This document shows positions 1 to 12,836 of a stretch of DNA of 64,000 nt, in pieces. Below the pieces are notes generated by a model that saw only the letters and a list, made by a program, of their open reading frames with translations, did no database searches and was not told where the DNA came from. How positions within the stretch are numbered: the first letter of the stretch is position 1; every line of letters begins with the position of its first letter. Made by a program: the position numbers and the translations under genes. Location of the stretch: positions 1,488,001 through 1,552,000 of the forward strand of contig JAOCPU010000001.1 of the NCBI GenBank assembly GCA_035772785.1, written 5' to 3'. The stretch comes from Phlebiopsis flavidoalba. Taxonomy: Eukaryota; Basidiomycota; Agaricomycetes; Polyporales; Phanerochaetaceae.

Positions 1-276
1 CGTCTACACGCCCACACACCTTGTCCTCGGACGTCCACCACTGGCCTCACTCTACCCCATCACGCGTGTTCAACCCCTCCTGCAACTCGCTAGTGGTGTT
101 CTTCACTGTCAGTCGCAAATTTGCGCGCGAAGAATATCAGCTCCTATAAGGCATCCCTCTGCCCGCGGTACTCCGCCATACAAATAGCCGTCCGAATTCT
201 GCTGGCTACTGGCTATACGAAGTGTAGCAAGTCTGATCCCGGACCTAATACGCAACAATTGCCAGAAAACTCGCAC

Positions 277-3200
277 ATGATGTCTATATCTCGGGACTCC
301 CTCGTTGATGAGCGCGTCGCTCGGTTACAGTAAGTATTTCCGATCGGCGGCCATTTACCTGTAGACGTCCAACACAAGTCAATCCTTAGGGAGATTCGAC
401 GCCGACGAAGTGAACTAGTCGCGGAGATGTACTTTCTATTGAAGAGAAAAGATGAGCTTGGAAATATTATGAGGGTAGATGAGAACGACGAGGGATTACA
501 GGAGTTCGTTCAGTCGTTGGATATTCTGACCAAGTGAGCCTTACTACTATCTACGGTCATATTTGTCTTATCCTTCTACAAGTCCTGACGCTTGTCAAGT
601 GCGGGATCTGCTGCTTTCTAGCTCTGAGGCGGTTTCTTCCCCTACTCATCTTCGTCAAGCTACCCCACAAGCTAGCTCCAGAGGTACTAGTACTCATCCT
701 GGCTCTCAAGCTAGCCCCCAGACTAGTTATCTAGCACCAGCACATGTCTCTCCTACTTCTGAACCTCCCACCTCTCCGCCGGCTACTCAACCCACCCCAG
801 AAGCCATTGAGAATGAACAACCTACTCAGAGCCCCGTTGACGCTATGGAAGTAGAAGAAACAAGCCCTGTAGCGGAGTCTCTTCAGGATGTGGCGCATAC
901 CACTACTTCTCAGCACATAAACTCCTCTTCCCCAGTTCCCGTAGGTGTTAAACACCGGCCAAGATCTTCGACCGCATCTGTGCCTGCCCCTGTGCCGTCT
1001 CAGAGGATGGGCACCCCAAAGTCTCGCTCGCCGCAAGTCAAAACACCGTCACCCGAGACAGAGCCTACTGTTTCATCGTCTATAGCACTAGAGAATGAAA
1101 CTCATCAGCCGACGGAGCTCACGATCGCGCAGGAGTTCGCGGATGCTGTTGCGGTGGTACCGAAGACAGAGGAAGTACCCGGAGATGTCCCCATGGACGC
1201 TCATCCAAACCCTCCGTTACCTTTGGGACGTGTAGACTCAGAGCGCTCCACGTCTGAGTATGTGCTTGACCGGCAAATTGCCCCCGGTCAGCCGCCTCCC
1301 TCGTTCGAATTCGATGAGGAATTGGCTACTTCGCCCGTTGTGGAAGAGAAGACTATCAAACCTGCGCAAATCTTCTTCAACCCAGTATCCTTTCCTCTAC
1401 CGCCGCTTAAGGCTCTCCCTCCAGAATTTCATCGGAAGGGCAAACAGAGACAGTCGCGAAGCGCGACAAGGAAAGGTCAGAGACGAAACAAGTACAAGAG
1501 TGGACGCCATTGGGCATGAATAGGTGGTCTGCTATATTGCGGGCTAACCCAGTGCATAAGAAGCTGTCCAGGGCATCTAAATGCCTCAACACTCGGGATT
1601 GGAATGTATGTTTTCCAGAGTCTCCAAATCTTGTTAACCTCTAACATGTGGCGCAGGTAGCTATGACCGAATTCAAGCTCATTAAGACCTTCGATCGCAT
1701 CGACGCTTTAGTAGAGGCTGGGCGCTGGAGTTTCAGGCAGCCGAAAAAGCAGAGAGGAGTGGGAGGACTGCTCAAGACACATTGGGATTACCTTCTAGAC
1801 GAGATGGTAATCCCATATTGAGACCGCTGCATCTCATACACTGACGACTATCATGTCTAGAAATGGATGCGCATAGATTTCCGCGAAGAGCGCAAGTGGA
1901 AGATAGCGTTGGCATATAACCTCGCTCACGCTGTAATGGAGTGGCATGACGCAGGATCCCTCGAGGAACGGGTTCGCCGTGGTATATGTGTCTTATGGAA
2001 ACGGCCGAAGGAGACAGAGACACGAGAAGAAACCGAGGATAATGGTGGCTTTCATACTTTCGTACAACACGACCAAGACATGGCAAGCGGATCGGCATCA
2101 AAAGGAGACTCCACACCAATGAATGAAGACAATTCTGACGACGAGACCGACGATGAGCAGGAAAAAGACCAACAAGATGTCATCGACGCTCTTGATCCTG
2201 CGACCGCTGTCCGTGAAGCCCTGGATGACGCCGACTTGTTCAACAGTCAACCATCTGAAGACATACGTCCCAAGGAAGAGTATGTTGAAGACGCGTCCGC
2301 ATTACGGCGCGCTGTCACCGAGATAATGCAGGACGACGGTGATCCACCTCCCGGTGTAGATGTCAAGTCATCGTGCCGTCATCCGTGCGCAGCGCCATTG
2401 CCTGTCTTCTTGGTAGAGACTGGACGTGGGGCGCATGCCGACCTAACGTGCGTGGCAGGCACTAAGTCTGGGAAGCAACGGTCGCAACCCAACAGCTACT
2501 GGCAGAAGAAGTTCCGAAGGCTGCAGAGTTTGTGTGGACGGCCCAGGATGATAGCGCTTTCTGGTGAGCAGCTAGCCAAGAAGTCTCCGAACAACTGGTT
2601 GCTTGGGCCTCATACGTTCTGAGGCCAATGAACTCGATGCGGGGTGCCTGGTGAGCTCCATTGACCGCCGCTCGGCGGCTGATTGTTTCGAACGTTTTCC
2701 GGAGTCACGCAACGGTGTTGCGGAAGATGACCATCGTCCGCCCCCGCAAACGCCCACAACGATGACAACTCGGGGTGAACGAAAAAGCGGGTCAATGAGT
2801 ATGAGCATCTCCACCTCTTCGGTCTAGGAACGCTGTCAATGCGCAAGGCGTTGAGGCCCAAGAAGCGGCGGGCGACTACAACCTCATAGTATGAAAGCTA
2901 TCCGCAGAAGCCACCTAAGAAGAGGGATAGTCCCTCCCAGAAACAAGCTGGTGTATACAACCTTAGAGCCCTTAAAGTCATAGTCTTGATGTCGAGTCTG
3001 CTAATAATTTGAGTGAAACAGCGCGATTCAGTAGTTAAGCCGACCACAATTTCATGACACCCATGGACAGTATGTCCAAGATGCCGAGATACAAGGGGGG
3101 CACCGCCCAGCTGAGCTCAGTCCGTATAAAGCCGATAAAGATATATCAGATCTTACCGCGGCTAGGCACAGAAGGCCGAAGTAGGTGCGCAGGCACGGGG

Positions 3201-4275
3201 GGGGGGGGCGGGGCAGATGCAAGCCAACATAGCAGTCCCAGCCCGCGGCTTGCCACCAACCCACAACGTTTGTTCTGTTGTGTGCTCCTCGACTTCGACT
3301 TTTCCCTAGCTTACGCGCGATTGAACTTTAGTCCGCGCCAAAACCCGATCATTGTGGCGGGACTGACGTCGAACGGCCACCGTAGGGCCGCAAGGCATGC
3401 CATGCAGCAGTATACGACCCCAGGTCCGGCATCAGAGTCCTGTCAACATAGGAGTCTCTTAGTTCGAAAACGGGTGCCCCCTTATGAAACAACGGTCGGA
3501 TGACCTGGACTCGTCACAGCAGCAAGTCATGCAAGCCCCAGAGCTAAGAGAGCGCTGGAGCATCGCAAGCTCAGGGGCGCAAGGACAGTCGCATCCGGGA
3601 CTGTGGCAGCCAGCCTCGCGGCTCGCGGCCGGAGTGGCTCCAGCGCTTACGAGGCCCAACTCGTGGTGCCGGCGGTCACGTTGACGTACAACGGCAGCGC
3701 TCTGCAATGCGAGCACATCTCCTAGGTCCTACCACATCTTTGTTACTGGTACTTATAGCTGGCGGCAGCAGGTCGTCCGCCGATGGCAGCAAGGCTGTTG
3801 CGTGCGACACCAACGTCACTATGTCGCCCAGGCGTCCTGTGCCGATCCGCTCTCAGGAGGCGATGACCTGGGAATGTCGCCGCCCCAGGTGCAGAGTCTG
3901 GTGCTCGCGAGCTGACGCGTCATAGTCCCGTGATGCCTCAAGGACGACGGGTGTCGCTTTGCGTGCACCTACTATACCTAGAGAATCTACCTACCAACAT
4001 AAGCCCATATTCGGCGCTGGGCCGTTGCTAGTCTTAGACCCGTTCTCCTGAGCAGGATGGCTGCACGGCAAAGCGTGCTGATGACATGATATGCGCGGTA
4101 TGACTGGCCGGTGGCTGTGTGTGTAAGCACCACGCACGACCTGGCATGATAGCCACATGGTGGAAACGCATGTAAGGGTCCAGGCGGCTTGTGTCGGGCG
4201 CATCAGCAGGTCCAGGCAGCAGCATCAGCAAGAAAGAAAAATACCAAAAGCAACATGCACAGGCTCAGCAACTAA
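277..4275 (+). CDS. EAF1: EAF1/VID21-type NuA4 subunit (HSA + SANT)
   Basis: Scaffold subunit of the NuA4 histone acetyltransferase complex, a nuclear chromatin regulator. The start at 277 precedes a charged helix (RLQEIRRRRSELVAEMYF) assembled across an intron at 330-389; a second intron lies at 534-582. A long Ser/Pro-rich disordered stretch follows (583-1430). The HSA domain, which in this family binds actin and Arp4, runs from about 1500 to 2010: NRWSAILRANPVHKKLSRAS, then an intron at 1606-1656, RSFRQPKK-like and THWDYLLDEM motifs, an intron at 1807-1860, and KWMRIDFREERKWK. A broken SANT/Myb domain follows: FVWTAQDDSAFW (about 2535), LAKKSPNNWLL (about 2573) and DRRSAADCFERF (about 2662), each in a different frame. 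The C-terminus is Gln/Ala/Pro-rich to about 4275; that end is a guess. Frame slips are clear near 1440, 2560 and 2610. The family call is firm; exact protein ends are not. Confidence 0.87.
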
Positions 4276-6389
4276 AGCGATCCATCAGCATCATACCCTG
4301 CATCAACATCCCCTTAACCCTGATTAGCCATATCCTAGAGGTGATTGCTTCAGGCGATCGGTGCCCTTTTTTCCTTCGAGCTCTTTTGTGTCCACTTCTC
4401 ATCTATGACCCTCTCTACGTTTGCGTGTAGACCCAACCTAGCATACTACAATGGATCTCTCGTTTCATTAGCCTTACGGTTCTCAGCCTTTTGTACCCAT
4501 TGTAATATCCTCGGCGCATGAACGTGGACATGAGCCTGTGTTTATAATGCTCGGGACATTTGTATCGACAAGCAGAAATGACGTTTACGTTTTCCCCGGC
4601 CGTGAAGGCCTGAGGCTGAAGCAGGGGGCTGTAACTCCCTCTATCTGTTCGGCCTTCTGCACGTCGTATAAGAGCAACAGCCGTGCACGTTGGCGTATGC
4701 TCTCATCACAAACCATGGCTACGATGTCTTGCAAGCAGGCAAAAAACCGCACAAGTGAGCCAGACGGACGTTTAGGGCACCAGGAGATGTATAAGGACCG
4801 ACAGTCCACTGACGATCGCTTTAGGATAGCACTTGGAAAAGACCCCCGAGCAGGGGCGAAGGAGGGTCGGTAATGTGAACTGCAAAGGTGCGTCTCACTA
4901 CAAGTCACCCACCCCGACCACCGCGGTCCGGGGATACCGACCCGAAACTTCGCCTTGTACACAGAGCCAGGAGCAGCATCGCCGCCATTCCGCGACAGCC
5001 TGCAACACGCGGCAAGCAGAGCACCGCACCCGGACACAGGCGCCGACCGCCCGCGCGATTTTGAGGGCGGGTTCGGCGGGCAGGAGGATCTACCCAAGGA
5101 CCGCTTGATCGACCATCCACACTCGGGCCTGAGCACCTAAAACCGTTTGCGTTACCTGGCCCGCTTGCTGGTTGGTAGTGCAGTTTTTTGTCACAGTCTT
5201 GAAGACATACGGAGCATAACCAAATCCAAATGTTACTTGTACGCCAACGTTCCAGTACCTATATAACCACCCTGTGTCAGGTAAAAGATCCCGAACGTGT
5301 GTTCCCTTGGCATATAAGTTACCTCGAACCATCTACTAGAGCTACCTAAATAATGATGTTAAAGTCCAGGAAACAAGTACTACGTTCCGGATTGTTCCGA
5401 CGCCATGTTAGGTTTTCTTAAGTACAGAGAGTCTACGTGCTGCCCTACAGTGTCAAATGTTCGATCGGTCAAGAGAAAGAGAAACAGAAAAAAAGGCTCT
5501 CGAAGAGAGAACAAGGCAGAGATACGTCCGTGCGATAATGTGATGGATGATACAGGGAGACATATAGGCTTAAACTCGCAGGGTACGCGGTGCAGCCGGC
5601 ACACCGCCGGTCCCATCGTGGCGCGGAATACCAAACGCCGGGGAAATTACCTATACAAGTAGTGGGTTTGAAACGAAGAATGAGAACATGAAAGATAAAA
5701 GGAGAGAATGAGAAACGTAGGTTTCACGGTCGTTTGTCGTTGCTAGTGGTTTTGTCGCCGCCTGCATTAAAGGTCAAATAGGACTGTCCTCGTGTGACTG
5801 ACAGAGCTCGGGTTGATAGACAAGTCCTCACGACCCCGCAGGCACACGCCTGCCACAGAGTACCGAGACAGAGGCTGTCCACGCAGTGGGCCTCCCCCCA
5901 CCACCAATGAGGTTCGACAGGTAGACTGCCACCGTCCGGGCATGGCCACCCAGCAACAATGCCCTCCAGCGCCGTTGCATCCGGCGCAAGCTGCTCCCCT
6001 TCTGCCATACACTGCCCGGCCCGTCGCTCGACGTTGCGACCAGACGACCCTGGTCGAAAGTCGGCAACGGGCCTCCCCTTTTTCAGCGTCCCGTTAGCGT
6101 GACGGAGTGGGAAGCCCCGGGTACATTCTGGGTGCTCTAGGACACGGCAGACGAGCGTCCGCCAGCGCCTCTAGCCGCTCGATCGATCCTGTGCATTTAG
6201 TTGGCAGTCCCAATGCGTTGGATAAAAGGAAGTGGAAGGCAGGCCTGGGGCATGCAAGCGCGCTCCGCACCCAGAGCCGACCTCCGTCTCGGCACCATGC
6301 TAAGAGGGGAAACCCCTCCCCGGGATCCGAGGACTGGCATCCTCGGTGCCCAGCCCCAGCATCACGATGGTGCAGTCGGCATCAGCATC
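4276..6389. other. No assignable gene; 3' side of the GH5 gene
   Basis: I cannot place a gene here with confidence. Part of it should hold the C-terminal tail and 3'UTR of the glucanase on the minus strand. A minus-strand open frame at 5090-5332 reads like protein (GFGYAPYVFKTVTKN) but matches nothing I recognise, and the frames at 4585-5136 do not continue it convincingly. The interval 5340-5720 looks non-coding. Confidence 0.4.
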
Positions 6390-8790
6390 ATTCCTGAAGT
6401 CCGGCAATAGCCTGAGTCCCACGACCACGGGCGGGGTACGCCTCACAACCTTCGCCCTTCCCCTTCGACCTCACCCCCGTGACGAGGATCGTTTTACCAA
6501 TCTTCAACGTTCCAGAATAGGAAATAGTTGTCTGCGAAATTTGGTTCAATTCCGGTCTTTTCCCCCAACGTCCGGCCACCATCCACAATTACTTCCAACG
6601 TACAGGGTTCGTGACATACTTTCTTTACTGCCTGCAGAGCGTCCATGGCTAGCCCACGCGCGAAACTGCCTTGAATTTTGCGTCCTCTCCAGTCTTTGGT
6701 GGACGACCATTGGCTGCCTGTAATGCAGTCCATTGGGCTCAACTCAGGTCTGCCAAATCTTCGGCCCAATTGGTTTCTCTCCACTGGGTAGTAAGTCGAC
6801 CCCTGCGATTGCGCGCTGCCGAGGTTCACCGCCTCGTTGGACCTCAGAGGAACACAGTCGTTGTTGATTTCGCTGTTACTACAATTCGCCCAGCGAGTGA
6901 TTGTGTCCACCGCGCCGATATGCGACTCATCGATATCGTTTCCTGAGCAACGCCCCGCCATGCCGTCGCTCCGTTTCGACGTTGTCGCCGATACATTGTC
7001 GTAGGCCCGCTTCGAGGAACTCTCTCCTCCCCTCTGAGCACGCGAGAAACTAGAGGAAAGGGAGCGTGATCAATTACTCTTCTGTTCCGATGTGGAATTG
7101 TACGGTCGGACTCTACAGGGAAGTATGTAAACCAGCCCAATAAGAGTAGCCAGCCATGAAGCTCGTTACGTGTCGGAACGAGATGAAAACCCCCTAAGGG
7201 CTCGCCGTTACCAGAGCGCCGGCTTTCATACTCGCACAGGTCCCGAACAATGTCGTTCCATGCTTGTCACTTTCATAAACTAGAAAATGTCGTTAAAGAA
7301 ACTTGAATGAGATCCGTTTGACGGAAGTTGATACTCAAAATCGGCATCAGGTCTATCTTGTCCGAACGATAGGTGCTGCAGGCTCGGTTGATGACACCAA
7401 AAATGGCGACGACCATCATTGTACTAGGGCTTGATGACGATGCACATCTCGGCGACTGGATACGAATGGTAGTCGCCAGTTGTGCAGCTCTTGAGCGTTG
7501 TGGCAAACCCCATGGCCGGGCCGATTCAACCGAAGTGATCGTTCCCAGGGGACGCTCCCAGAGGTTGGTTCTCCAACCCGTTCTGTGATCTGCCCTAGGG
7601 ACAGCGGTGGCAGAATCTAGATGGGTAATACGGGTACGCGTATTTGCTGGCTGCCCACTAGTGACCGGCCTTTACAACCCCCTTCAGGAAGTACGTCCAG
7701 CACCGTTTCTTTGGCCCTAAATAGAACCCGGTCTCGCCATCGCACCAGACGACTTTTCAACTCGACCAGTATGGTCAATTGTGGTGCCCCCATGCCGACC
7801 CCAAGCTTCGAGCCCGGCTGCCAGCGATTCCGAGGCGTAAGTCCTGTTCCGTCTGCATGGAAAGGGTAGACAGGCTTGTTACTTAAACGGAATATAAGAC
7901 GTAAATCAAGCTCATGAAAGAGTTTTGGTAGCCGCGCACCATCCGGGGTAGTGTTCTTACTAGCTGGTTCGAGGGCTCGCAGTGTATCATCGTTGCAGTC
8001 CCAAGGTTACCTTGCAGCCCTGTTCGGGCGCATAAGGGTCCAATTTCATCTCACACCGCGGCGGGGTCGACGCATTGATGTCATTTATCTCATACAGTGC
8101 CCGGGACACTGTACGGATAGGTCTCCCGGAATATCCAGTTGGCCAGAACAATCGTGCTTTGGCGTTACATGAAACCTGCGGAAAAGGGATTAGTACGCAA
8201 ACAGCAAAGTGCAGAACAGGAATTCACTCACAGGCTCCTCGTGTTTTCAGCCCATTCCACCGAGATTCACACTGTTGCTAGGTCAGTAAAGTTCACGCTC
8301 CATAAATAGCAACGCACCCCCTGATCTTGTACCCACGCCCGTAGTTGAAAGTCTCATTGAGGGCCGGGCTCCACGACTCTGCGCCCGGGACGCCGTTGTT
8401 GAACGGATCATTTACATCCCAATACCAATACCCCGCCGAAAGAATTTGAGTACGTGAAAGTCGTTGCACGTCCTCCATCGTGACTTTGCTTTCCCATCGC
8501 CGCCCCGTGACCGCCAGCTCTGTGTCTTTTCCCCCCAACTCCCACAACCACGTCGGCTTCGACGAACTCGCACGGCGAGGCCGCGCCACTGCTGCTCGGG
8601 ACGTCTGAGAGCACCCTTGCGTCGCCACCCGCCCTTCGATTCTGCGCCACCGGACACGGATAGTAATTGTTGCTGTTGTGGGCTCGGCTTTTGATGACGG
8701 GCAAAGTACGTACACTGCGATCTCACCACGATGACGATGATTTTCGCGATGATGGCTACCACGGCGGCATGTGCCGATGAGCCATATAAC
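6390..8790 (-). CDS. GH5_9 exo-1,3-beta-glucanase, type II membrane form
   Basis: Releases glucose from beta-1,3-glucan at the cell surface or wall. Reading leftward on the minus strand: a hydrophobic anchor (VAIIAKIIVIVV, about 8760-8725), a Ser/Gly-rich stalk, then TTFTYSNSFGG and GYWYWDVNDPFNN (about 8480-8400). SWSPALNETFNYG and KIRG (about 8370-8310) lead into a short intron (about 8316-8280) and the family signature VNLGGW, which carries one extra A. VVAIFGVIN (about 7410) corresponds to the segment ending in the catalytic acid/base NEP; the next residues are garbled. AMDALQ, an intron, and YFLFW joined by a frame slip to LKIGKT (about 6640-6490) match the conserved DALQ-FFWTWKIG block. 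I could not find the usual WSYQLGL/GWMP tail, so the 3' end is undetermined and the gene may be truncated. The cytosolic N-terminus probably extends right of 8790. Confidence 0.85.
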
Positions 8791-9734
8791 CGGTATCCCC
8801 CTGTTTCGGGCGGGAGCGTGCCCGCGGCGCGGCATAGGCCTCACGTTTCTTACCGAGAGGTATGGGTCTTGCCCCTTCTGCATGGCGCTCCCTGTTGGCG
8901 CCTCGAGCGCAGACTCTGCAGCAAGGTCCGCATCGTTTTGTGGGTCCGTCGCGATACTGCAGGCTTGTAGTATGCGGTGTCGCGCTGTTGCGCCATGTGG
9001 GTTTGAGACCGCTTACACGGACGAGCCCTTGTCGCTTGTCCATGGGTAGGCTATAAGGCCCGACGGGACAGGCATAGGACTGGCGTGGTGCGGGCCCTCG
9101 TCCGCACATAAGAGCCCTGCCTTATGAAAACGCCCGGTCGTGCAGTTCCGAGATCTTCTTCGTGTAGTTCTAGTGGTTATGTTTCTGCCTTGTGGTGGAA
9201 GCTGGACGAGGCCATCCCGGGAGACAGCCGGCGCCGTCGTTGTAAGGAACGTCATCGCGATGGTCGGAAGTCAAAGGGAGCGTGGGTCGTATTGTGGGCC
9301 CGACATGGCGCAGAGAGTCTCTGGCAATTGGTGAGCGGTGAGCAGGGAGGTGAGAAGGAGGACGAAAAAGAGACAAAGGGATCGTGTTTTATAGGCGTCA
9401 CAAGCTTTGGTCCCCCCCCCCCCTTTGGTCCCACGTAGTTCCGATCTGTGATTTAGACTTACAGGTTGACAGTTGGGACCGTAAAGTGCAAGTAACCAGG
9501 GACAGGGCAAACGACTGATACAAAGCGACGTGCAGGGACGACGTCAGACAGCGGCGGCGGACGTTGAGCACGACGAGGACGGAGAGGGTCGTGTGGTTGA
9601 GGGGACAAGAGGGACAAGAGGCGACTGAAATCGAGTCGGCCGTTTTCCGTCATGGCCATCGCTCACCGCCCGCGCGTCTTCCGCCCGTGCCGAGTTGCCG
9701 GCCGGCACTACGCTTAATGTGACTAGAATGCCCC
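8791..9734. other. 5' region of the GH5 gene and intergenic DNA
   Basis: The minus-strand frame around 8756-9109 is Arg/Pro-rich and could be the cytosolic head of the GH5 glucanase, which is usual in type II membrane forms, but I cannot confirm a start codon. From 9110 to 9734 I see only intergenic sequence, including a run of twelve C at about 9412-9423. Confidence 0.35.
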
Positions 9735-10031
9735 TTGATGCCGAGGACCGTGGACCGAAGGCCGGCCGACGCCCTCCTCCTCTCCTCTTTCATTGACCTC
9801 GCCATCCAATTCGAGCTTATCGTTGCTGCTGCTGCTGCAAGACCCGAGCTTTGCTCAACGCCGCCACCACTCTTACCTCCCTGCAAGAGTCTAAGCTACT
9901 GCTACTCGAGCGTAAATACCAAGAAATTCTATTCACTTCTTACGCGATGTCTGGCCCGCCTTCTGATCCATCTGCGGCCAGCACTCCCCGCAAACAACAA
10001 GCAAAACTCAATCTTGGGTCTTGTGCGCTAT
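9735..10031 (+). CDS. Small unknown protein, helical N-terminal segment
   Basis: Not recognised. Two adjacent frames together read as one protein. The first begins near 9735 and ends in an Ala-rich run (ELIVAAAAARPEL, about 9806-9850). The second continues with LNAATTLTSLQESKLLLL and ERKYQEI (9851-9930), a plausible amphipathic helix, and then a Pro/Ser/Ala-rich tail stopping at about 10031. A one-base slip near 9850 joins them. It is transcribed away from the GH5 gene and could share its upstream region. The coiled-coil-like text and codon use suggest real coding sequence, but the protein could extend into unrecognised exons to the right. Confidence 0.4.
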
Positions 10032-11293
10032 GAAAGACGCGTGCTGGTCGCGAGCTGCCTACATTGGGTCAATCTAGCATTAGCTCGCCGCCCTCGTCAG
10101 GTGCCCGATCGTTGTCGTTGCCACCCTGTTGCCCCCAAGACTTGAGACAGCGGGGGAACAGCCGCGCCAAGGCGGGATCTCCAAGAGCACCCCGCCACTT
10201 CTGTGTCGAGACTCGAGCAGCATCCTGCGATTTGGAGGGCTCCACTTGTGCTGATAGCGTTTTGGCTTCGATAATCTCGCGTTCTCGACTTGCCTTGCAG
10301 TGCGTCGCCGGGGACTACAGTCTTGACCGGCTGGGGAGAACCCGGCGGGTAGCCATGTGCTAGTACGCCCCTCGATTTTCAGCTAGTGAACCTGGGCAAA
10401 GCGGTGTCAAAGGTTGAACATTCCGAGCGAAAGTTGTTGTTGATACTACACTACGCCCTTGCTCATCTGTAGTCACAAGATGGATAGGGCTTGTCTCATA
10501 CAGAGCGCAAGTCCATTAGGAAAGCTGGCCACCTCTATATTTCCAGAACCTGCACTTCGAACTAATCACCTAGCCGTATTTGTTTCCTAGCTCAGATAGT
10601 TGATGCATCCACAAATCGGTAGGACAAGTCTCGGCACCCGCGCGGACACGAAGTGGAGCGTTCATGAAAGATATGAAACAGACGAAACCTTGCGGTTTTC
10701 GAAACTAGGGTCTGAGATAAACTTTATGGTGCGTTCGAATGGCTTTACCTCATGCTACCCCGCTCATAGGATAGTTGGCCTCAGACTTTCGTAGATGTTG
10801 CACAGTGCGCCTGTGGACCTTCCATACACCACTACCATATGCTACTTGAGGTTAATCACTACGAAGTAAACTATTTGTGTCTCAAGAGTGGTAATCCACG
10901 ACAAATGGGCGGGCTTTCTATAGTTGCATCACATCCTTTACAGCATCAAATGGAGCGGAAAGGGCCATAGCGTTTTAAACTTTCCGCTTCTATTGATTCG
11001 GACCTCGCGTGTCTGCTCATCTTTTACAGGCTAGGCACTGTCTCATTTTCAATGTTTTTGCGTCACTGCGCTGTTTCTTTTTTCGCCTGGTATGAATTGT
11101 GACTGAAAGCCGTTTCCGCGAAATTTCAGAGATAAAGGCGAGTATGAGTATCGCAGCACTCTGGAAGCAAACCGATTGATTACATGACGATCCCGAATTC
11201 AGGGATAGTGCCACCATCAGCAAGAATTGTCCAAGCAACACGAGATACATGTGTCAACGCGCTCTGGTGAGTTAATCTTTGGTTGATCTCACA
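10032..11293. other. Gene-free stretch
   Basis: I see no recognisable protein, intron pattern or RNA gene here. The open frames (for example 10064-10363 and 10600-10794) read as noise. The stretch ends at the Helitron-like terminus at 11294. Confidence 0.5.
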
Positions 11294-12166
11294 CTAGCAC
11301 TTGCCCGTGCTACGCACGGGTTTGAACAGTTAGACAATTAAAATATAAGTAAAATGTAAAATGCACCTCTCATTGACGCAGTGCGATCCGTAGTTAAGAT
11401 ACTTAGCACAAACTGTGTTCATCATTGACAAATCTTGGCTGCTACGCTGCCGGTCGGGGACCGGCGGCTCCGCAGCTCCCTTGCATTTGTTCACAATTGT
11501 ACATATACCTTAGTATCTCAGTATCACCTGTGTAGAATAGTAGGCAGAACTTTAATTCTTATGCGCTGGGCCATTCACCATGTCGATAAGGCATTGTGAG
11601 TCTGGCACTTTGTGTGCAGCTCCTGGAATCGTGCGCAATAGAACATCTTCTAACTATGAGTGACCGAAGTCTTGCCTGTGATGTTATTGCCAAATCTCTA
11701 ATATCTATCTGTTGCATCTGGGCTGAGCTCTCTCTGTGTTGTGTCCAAGATATTGCACACCGAGTGCGCTCCCTGAGGTCATGAGCTTTGCATTTTGCGC
11801 CCAGCACAGAGTCACAACATCAACACATTGGGGTGCTGTCAGTTGCAGTGACGGTCAACGGCAGGTGCTTGCTGTACTTCCAGTTAGATACTGCACCTAT
11901 TTCACAGACACATACATATTATGGGCCCTTTACGGTGTACACTACATATGGGCGGATACGTAGACATATCATGGGCAGTTGCATGGCACATTTGAATGTG
12001 GCACAGGCGGCGGTGTGTGTGACGCCCGAGCGCTCGCTGTTGATGGCTCGGTTTGATGGCGCGTTTCACAGCCAATCAGCACTCTCCCTTGTCTTCTTTG
12101 TCTAGCCAATCGCCTTGCGTCTTTATCTCGGCCATCTCGGGTTGCAACTGCTTTATATAATAAAGA
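11294..12166 (-). mobile_element. Non-autonomous Helitron candidate (873 bp)
   Basis: Read on the minus strand, the left edge looks like a Helitron 3' end: a perfect 7-bp stem with 3-nt loop (CCCGTGC-GTA-GCACGGG, 11304-11320), six bases, then CTAG (11294-11297), followed by T. The proposed 5' end is TCTTTATTATATAAAG, read leftward from 12166, giving the expected 5'-TC, with host T at 12167 and host A at 11293. Insertion would therefore be between A and T, as Helitrons do. There are no terminal inverted repeats or target duplication, which also fits. No Rep/helicase coding is visible, so it would depend on a helper. The 3' terminus is the stronger half; the 5' boundary was chosen because it satisfies TC and A/T insertion and could be coincidence. 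Confidence 0.55.
11438..11476. repeat. Nested palindrome inside the Helitron candidate
   Basis: An inner stem GCCGGTC / GACCGGC (11449-11455 and 11459-11465) with loop GGG sits inside an outer stem GCTGC / GCAGC (11438-11442 and 11472-11476). Both arms are perfect. It could extrude as a cruciform or fold as an RNA hairpin. Confidence 0.7.
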
Positions 12167-12776
12167 TGCATAGCACGTTACATATGTCCAATCCTGGCTT
12201 GCTAACCTAGGACTTCCTTTCTTCTTCCGTTGAAAATGCTCCAGATAGGAATGAAAGGGTGTGTATGCATGACAGACCGCAAGGGAGTGGCGAGATGGAA
12301 AGCAAAGTGGGGGCGGCACGATAGGCACGTGCCAAGAACGCGGGAAACACCGCGCGTCGCGTCGCTCTCGCTTCCTAGGCGCTCATTCCTCGCCTTCCCT
12401 GTTCCCCTCGGCATAGTTGCTCAGCAAGGCGCGGCATCGTTGCTGCATGCTCCTGTTGGGTGCACTTGCTTTCCTGCCGTGGAGTAGCATCATGGCTTCA
12501 GAACCAGTCACGAGTTCATCCAAACACACGCGGGTGTGTCGAACTTTGTTCACCGAGTCAAGGACAAACTCACCAGCGGCCACGCCGCGCTATACAGCGG
12601 CGGTAACGACGCGAACCTTCGTACGTAGCCTTTCCTCTGTCCGCGAGTACGCTATGAATTGTGACGGACCATACGGTTTTCCTTTGTGGACCCTTATCGC
12701 GGTTGCCTGGGACACAATGCACCTGTTTAGGTTCTTTGTGAGCCCGGAAGGTGGCCCTCTTGTGCATGGTCTCTGA

Positions 12777-12783
12777 TATAAAG
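12777..12783 (+). promoter_or_regulatory. TATA box of the GH55 gene
   Basis: TATAAAG lies 54 bp upstream of the GH55 start codon at 12837, a usual distance for a fungal TATA promoter with a short leader. The rest of 12167-12776 shows no gene I can recognise. Confidence 0.5.
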
Positions 12784-12836
12784 CACGCCCCCCTCTTGGC
12801 CGAGACCCTTCATGCCACCACACTCTCTTCTACGAC

